Assembly (NCBI GenBank): GCA_965229635.1
Contig: OZ245894.1
Coordinates: 5,084,001 to 5,148,000, forward strand
Source: BQJU01 sp965229635
GTDB lineage: Bacteria; Bacteroidota; Bacteroidia; Chitinophagales; Saprospiraceae
DNA length: 64,000 nucleotides
Reading direction: 5' to 3'
A model generated the notes under the pieces. That model made no database searches and was not told the origin of the DNA. It saw only the letters and a list, made by a program, of their open reading frames with translations. Each line of letters starts with the position of its first letter. Positions within the stretch are counted from its first letter, which is position 1. This document shows positions 59,859 through 64,000 of the stretch, piece after piece. The position numbers were made by a program, and so were the translations under genes.

Positions 59859-61703
59859 TTACATCCGTTCCGGCATCTCAATCCCCAGCAACTCCATGCC
59901 CGTCCGTAAGGTATTGGCAATGGTGGTAGACAACATGATCCGGAAGTGCTGAGCCGCTTCGCTATCAGCACTCAGGATGGAGTGATCGTGGTAAAACCGG
60001 TGGTAATTTTTGGCCAGGGCGTAGCAGAAGTTGGCAATCACCGAAGGATCGTACTCTTCCGCTGCGGTCAGAATCAAGCCGGGAAACTCGTACAATTGCG
60101 CCAGCAACTCCTTCTCCAGATCTTCCAGCGGGCCATAGCCTTTGGCTTTTTCCGGATCGGGGGTCATGCCCTTGCGCAGTACGGATTGAATCCGAACGTA
60201 AGCATTTTGCACGTAAGGGCCGGTTTGACCTTTCAAATCTACGGATTCTTTTGGATCGAAGGTCATCCGTTTTCTTGGATTGACCTTGATGATAAAGAAT
60301 TTGAGCGCCGAAAGACCAATTTTGTGGATAATTTCCTGTTGTTTTTCCGGTGAAAGGTCGGAAGTGGTATCTCTTTCCTTGGAGTTTTCCTGTGCTTCGG
60401 CAATCACCTCCGCAATCAGATCATCTGCATCAACCACAGTTCCTTCCCGCGATTTCATTTTGCCGGTCGGCAGATCCACCATGCCGTAAGCCAAATGGTA
60501 TAAACCATCCGCGTAAGGCTCTCCCAGCCGCTTGAGGATTTCAAACAGTACCTTGAAGTGGTAGTTTTGCTCATCCGCTACCACGTACACCATCCGGTCC
60601 ACGCCAAAATCCTCGTACCGCTTGTGGGCCGTACCCAAATCCTGAGTGACATACAGTGAAGTGCCGTCACCTCTCAAGATCGTTTTATGATCCAGCTTGG
60701 CATCTTCCAGGTTGGCCCAAACGGAGCCATCGTCTTTCTTATAAAACACACCGGACGCCAGCCCCTTTTCGGTCATGTCCTTCCCTAAAAGATAGGTTTC
60801 AGATTCGTAGTAATTCTGGTCGAAGTGAACGCCTAGCTCTTTATAAGTTTGCTCAAAACCATCGTATACCCAGTTGTTCATTTTCTTCCAAAGGGCCAGC
60901 ACCTCCTCATCATTTTGCTCCCACTTCAGCAGCATGGCCCGCGCTCCTGCACCGAGTTGGCTGTGTTCGTTGAAATACGTGTCTTTATAGGCTTTAAAAA
61001 AGGCCTCTGCGCTCTGGTCTTCCTTTTTATTGGCCTCGTATTTGGCTTTAGCCTCATCAGTTTGTTGCCAATTCCGGTATTCTTCCTGGAAGGCCTTTTC
61101 AAACCGCACGTAATAGTCTCCGACAAAGTGGTCGCTCTTGGTTTTGGTAGATTCGGGAGTGGCTCCCTCACCAAATTTCTGCCAGGCCAGCATACTCTTA
61201 CAAATGGCAATACCCCGGTCGTTGACCACCTGAACTTTTACCACTTCGTGCCCCGCCGCTTCCATAATCTTGGCCGTTGACCAGCCCAAAAGGATGTTCC
61301 GAATGTGGCCCAGGTGAAGCGGCTTATTGGTATTGGGTGAAGAAAACTCCACCATCACCTTTTGTCCGGTAGCCGGGTGTTTACCAAAGTCGGCCTTGGG
61401 ATAGGTTTCCAGCAGGAACTCCCGCCAGAAGTCTTCACCAACAGTGAGGTTGAGAAATCCTTTGATCACATTATAAGCTTCCACCTCCTTGATCTCCTGC
61501 ACCAGATAATCACCGATTTCCTGGCCGATCACTTCGGGCTTTTTCCGGGCAATACCCGCCAGGGGGAAGACGACCACTGTATAATCTCCCTCAAATTCAG
61601 GGCGCGTGGTGCTGACATTGATCTTGTCTTCGCCTACTTCGGCGTTGTAGAGGCTTTGCACCGCCTTTATCACTCCTGATTGTATGATTGTGGTAATGTC
61701 CAT
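59859..61703 (-). CDS. argS: Arginine--tRNA ligase
   Basis: A class I synthetase of 614 residues. The N-terminal Add1-like domain precedes VEFSSPNTNKPLHLGHIRN with its HLGH form of the HIGH motif. The KMSKS position is GKMKSREGTVV. The C-terminal DALR anticodon domain is seen in GPYVQNAYVRIQSVL and the HRFYHDHSI to ANTLRTGMELLGIEMPERM ending, which is typical. It is the first gene of the leftward argS-glnS-pyrR-pyrB run. A TAAATTTG box lies 75 bp upstream. Confidence 0.97.
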   Translation of the reverse strand: MDITTIIQSGVIKAVQSLYNAEVGEDKINVSTTRPEFEGDYTVVVFPLAGIARKKPEVIGQEIGDYLVQEIKEVEAYNVIKGFLNLTVGEDFWREFLLETYPKADFGKHPATGQKVMVEFSSPNTNKPLHLGHIRNILLGWSTAKIMEAAGHEVVKVQVVNDRGIAICKSMLAWQKFGEGATPESTKTKSDHFVGDYYVRFEKAFQEEYRNWQQTDEAKAKYEANKKEDQSAEAFFKAYKDTYFNEHSQLGAGARAMLLKWEQNDEEVLALWKKMNNWVYDGFEQTYKELGVHFDQNYYESETYLLGKDMTEKGLASGVFYKKDDGSVWANLEDAKLDHKTILRGDGTSLYVTQDLGTAHKRYEDFGVDRMVYVVADEQNYHFKVLFEILKRLGEPYADGLYHLAYGMVDLPTGKMKSREGTVVDADDLIAEVIAEAQENSKERDTTSDLSPEKQQEIIHKIGLSALKFFIIKVNPRKRMTFDPKESVDLKGQTGPYVQNAYVRIQSVLRKGMTPDPEKAKGYGPLEDLEKELLAQLYEFPGLILTAAEEYDPSVIANFCYALAKNYHRFYHDHSILSADSEAAQHFRIMLSTTIANTLRTGMELLGIEMPERM

Positions 61704-61777
61704 TTGAATAATGATTATACGAGAACTATCAATGATCTGTTTCCAAAAAAGGGAAACAACCCTCCAATTTTAGCGGC

Positions 61778-61785
61778 CAAATTTA
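61778..61785 (-). promoter_or_regulatory. Candidate -7 element (TAAATTTG) for the argS operon
   Basis: The minus strand reads TAAATTTG, a match to TAnnTTTG, 75 bp upstream of argS. The -33 partner is not clear. Confidence 0.35.
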
Positions 61786-61859
61786 CAGGTTTTAAATTAA
61801 AAAACTTGCGATTGGGAAAATTTGTGGCAACTACTCCCTGGTTAGACTGTTTCCTGCGT

Positions 61860-62414
61860 TCAAGACTGTTGGTCCTGTCGGCGGAAAAAGCTGAAGATGG
61901 TCTTTCCGTAGTTGCGCTCCTGGAAGTAATTGGGATGCTGCTGAAAGTTGTGGTTAGGATTGTGCTCCAGCACAAACCAGCCCTCCGGTGTCAGCATCTC
62001 GGCCTCAAAAATCCGGTCCGGAATGGTATCCAGCGTTGGCAGCGGATAAGGCGGTCCGGCGAAGATGTAATCGTATTGTTCGGAATTGTACTTGATGAAT
62101 TTGAAAACATCTCCCTTCACCACCTTTAGGTGATCCTCAATCTCCAATAGCTTGGCAGTCTTTTGCACAAAGCTGACGCAGCCGGGAAATTTATCGACAT
62201 AAGTAACATCGGTACAGCCCCGGGAAATGAATTCGTAGCTGTGATTTCCGGTACCGCCGAAGAGGTCGAGTACTTTGATGTCTTCAAAGTCGAATTCGTT
62301 CAGGAGGATGTTGAACAGCCCTTCCTTGGCAAAATCGGTGGTGGGCCTCGTCGGCCAGTTCTTGGCCGGAGGAATGAATTTTCTACCCTTAAATTTTCCA
62401 CCGATGATTCTCAT
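61860..62414 (-). CDS. rsmD: 16S rRNA (guanine-966-N2)-methyltransferase RsmD-like
   Basis: A 184-residue methyltransferase. The start MRIIGGKFKGRKFIPP and RPTTDFAKEGLFNILLN are characteristic of RsmD, and the SAM-binding motif is VLDLFGGTGNHSYEF. The catalytic motif, usually (D/N)PPY, reads GPPY here (IFAGPPYPLP). The Gly needs two base changes from an Asp codon, so a sequencing slip is unlikely; it may be a lineage trait. It lies 71 bp below the DUF3822 gene. Confidence 0.88.
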   Translation of the reverse strand: MRIIGGKFKGRKFIPPAKNWPTRPTTDFAKEGLFNILLNEFDFEDIKVLDLFGGTGNHSYEFISRGCTDVTYVDKFPGCVSFVQKTAKLLEIEDHLKVVKGDVFKFIKYNSEQYDYIFAGPPYPLPTLDTIPDRIFEAEMLTPEGWFVLEHNPNHNFQQHPNYFQERNYGKTIFSFFRRQDQQS

Positions 62415-62485
62415 GTCGTGGCATTCTTTGCTTGATGTAAAAGATCAACTATTGAGGCTTGTTTTTGGTTCCCGCTCAAGGGCAA

Positions 62486-63340
62486 TTAATCTCCCAGGCG
62501 AAGGCTGAGTAGATCGTAAAAGAAATATTCCGGATAGCGCTTCAGGTGACTACCCATCTCAAATTGAGGCGGTGCTTCCATAAATCGAAGTGAATTGATA
62601 TAGCGGGACAGCAAGCGAAAAATCTCGGAATCTTTCAACAATTGCCCGGCCAGATACACCGGCAATTCCATGGTACTCAAACTGAATTGATCGATTACCA
62701 TTAGCAGGTAGTATACTACATCAGTTGCCGATTGGTAGGAGAAATGATTGATAAACAAGAGATCCTGTTTATCGTACAGCACAACCCGAATGGAATTGGA
62801 GTGAAACAACACAAACAGGTGATAGCCATTTTGTCGAGCCGTATGCGCTCGCAGCGCCTTGGAAAGTGTAGTGACCAGGTGATAGCTGCGAAAGCCGGGG
62901 AAGTGTTTTTGGAAGACCGCCTGCAGCGTCTTGTGGAACGGATACACCAATTTGGCCGAAAGATCGTTCAGGTCGTCCTTTACCAGCTCATCCTTGTCGT
63001 CCAGTTCGACGAGGTTTTCCAGATAGGCTTTTTTTTCATCAGACTGAAAAAGACGGTTGGGGACCAGTGTTGCTACCCGATGGTCAACACCCACCCAAAT
63101 GTGATTGAAGGAGGCCCGGAGGTGTTTGTCTTTTTCGATAATGGGACCAATGACAGCCGACCAATCCTGATTGGCCTCAATGGTTTTAAAACTGTACTCT
63201 TTCAAGATTTGAATGTAGAGATTTTCATCATTGACCATATATGCGAAACTGTCCATCCCAACCAGGATGGACAGTTCTTTTGTCGATGAAAATGTCTTAC
63301 TTAGATTTTCTTCTAGTATTTCAAATCTTAACGTTCCCAA
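62486..63340 (-). CDS. DUF3822-family protein
   Basis: 284 residues with an actin-like/ribonuclease-H-type look (LSILVGMDSFAYMV at the N-terminus, then LFVLFHSNSIRVVLYDKQDLLF and VVYYLLMVIDQF), resembling the pilM-like DUF3822 proteins of Bacteroidota. These are often found next to rsmD, as here. Function unknown. The first 13 bp overlap the end of the upstream membrane-protein gene, so the pair is translationally coupled. Confidence 0.75.
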   Translation of the reverse strand: MGTLRFEILEENLSKTFSSTKELSILVGMDSFAYMVNDENLYIQILKEYSFKTIEANQDWSAVIGPIIEKDKHLRASFNHIWVGVDHRVATLVPNRLFQSDEKKAYLENLVELDDKDELVKDDLNDLSAKLVYPFHKTLQAVFQKHFPGFRSYHLVTTLSKALRAHTARQNGYHLFVLFHSNSIRVVLYDKQDLLFINHFSYQSATDVVYYLLMVIDQFSLSTMELPVYLAGQLLKDSEIFRLLSRYINSLRFMEAPPQFEMGSHLKRYPEYFFYDLLSLRLGD

Positions 63341-63912
63341 TTTCCGGCAAGGTTTGGTGCGTTCATATTTCCGAATTTGATTGGCTTATTCGGATCATAA
63401 TTTTGATCGTACTTGGCAAATCGAATATCGGCGTAGTCACCCATGAATACTTTGCGAGGAATACCCACTTCCACTACATTTACAAGCGTTGACTGATAGG
63501 TAATGGTATCCGCTGCGATATTGAAAACGTCCCCTTTTCCATAAGGAACGTATTGCAGGGAGTCCAGATTAATCCCCAGCGTTTGAATAGAATCAAATGC
63601 CGGACTCAACAGTGTATCATAGGTAATCGTTCCCGTGAAGTCAGGATCATCAGGGTCACCAATTACCTTAACAATAGCAAAGCTATCATTCTTGAGTACA
63701 TACGCTAAACTGTCAAAAGTTGGAGCAAAACCTCCCTTAATACCGCGGAAGAGTTCCTGAGCCGTACGAATCTCGGTCAGCTTGGCGACCACGGCATCTT
63801 CACGCTTTTGTTTTTCTGCACTAAAGGCAATAGGTTCGCGGATACTGGTGTAAAGCATCCACACCAGCACACCTACAATTACAAGTAAAACTAGGTTGAT
63901 GATTAATCTCAT
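63328..63912 (-). CDS. Membrane-anchored protein of unknown function
   Basis: From ATG 63912 the protein has 194 residues; the open frame extends upstream to ATG 63999, but starting at MRLIINLVLLVIVGVLVWML gives a normal N-terminal helix. The following helix (SAEKQKREDAVVAKLTEIRTAQELFR) is coiled-coil-like and ‘IRTAQELFRGIKGGFAPTFDSL’ recalls pilin-like proteins, so a pseudopilin-like architecture is possible. The rest is beta-rich and probably periplasmic. It overlaps the DUF3822 (PilM-like) gene by 13 bp, in keeping with a joint role. The region upstream to the window edge shows no other gene. Confidence 0.65.
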   Translation of the reverse strand: MRLIINLVLLVIVGVLVWMLYTSIREPIAFSAEKQKREDAVVAKLTEIRTAQELFRGIKGGFAPTFDSLAYVLKNDSFAIVKVIGDPDDPDFTGTITYDTLLSPAFDSIQTLGINLDSLQYVPYGKGDVFNIAADTITYQSTLVNVVEVGIPRKVFMGDYADIRFAKYDQNYDPNKPIKFGNMNAPNLAGNWER

Positions 63913-64000
63913 TTTTCGGTTTGTTTTGACGCAATAATAAGGTTTTTTATCAAAAAGCGAGTCATTAGCTTTGGCAATTTTATAATAAAACACGGACAAA

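Overview
The window reads as chromosomal DNA of a Bacteroidota bacterium, most likely from the Saprospiria (Lewinella/Haliscomenobacter-like); the class is an inference. The signs are a SusC/SusD pair, a giant secreted protein with a C-terminal type IX secretion sorting domain, many lipoprotein signals, promoters that fit the Bacteroidota TTTG / TAnnTTTG pattern, and few recognisable Shine-Dalgarno sites. No replication or conjugation genes are present.

Layout. 1-1014 has no convincing protein gene but holds hairpins, a probable terminated structured RNA (534-656) and a 26-bp tandem repeat. 1015-11140 is a pectin/polygalacturonate utilisation locus: a sugar porter, kduI, kdgF and a PL10 pectate lyase run leftward, divergent from susC-susD. 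11275-13380 is a sulfur set (DsrE-like, TusE/DsrC-like, sulfide:quinone oxidoreductase-like) with a good promoter. 13614-23066 holds two polytopic glycosyltransferases, an S46 dipeptidyl-peptidase with the Arg typical of DPP11, pgi, and META and DUF3298 lipoproteins. 23270-27949 is one secreted HYR-like protein. 28193-33115 mixes a MoeB/ThiF-rhodanese fusion, a LuxE-like acyl-protein synthetase, hemF, an ArsC-like protein and a nucleoside phosphorylase. 33119-39391 is envelope biology (LptD, amidase, MCE protein) plus a methyltransferase. 39388-46157 holds tilS, a PfkB kinase, aspartate kinase, an amidase and a BaiN/HI0933-type flavoprotein. 56465-64000 is housekeeping: tRNA-Pro(CGG), then pyrB, pyrR, glnS, argS, rsmD, DUF3822 and a membrane-anchored protein, all leftward.

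The accessory part is 46158-56464. It has three copies of a ~155-bp palindromic repeat. One copy is split by a complete IS110-family element of about 1.24 kb, whose upstream non-coding end folds like a bridge RNA. All four guide segments of that RNA can be matched by eye to the actual target and to the actual IS ends. A GxxExxY PD-(D/E)XK nuclease gene sits between two copies of the same repeat. Farther on, three genes packed with 3-nt gaps encode a small zinc-ribbon protein, a 1232-residue CHAT protease / STAND ATPase / TPR protein and a three-helix membrane protein. This set looks like an NLR-type signalling or defence module. Its TPR array consists of seven 120-bp DNA units that are nearly identical.

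The best candidates for something new are the IS110 bridge RNA with its repeat target, the repeat-flanked GxxExxY gene, and the zinc-ribbon/CHAT-STAND-TPR/TM operon.
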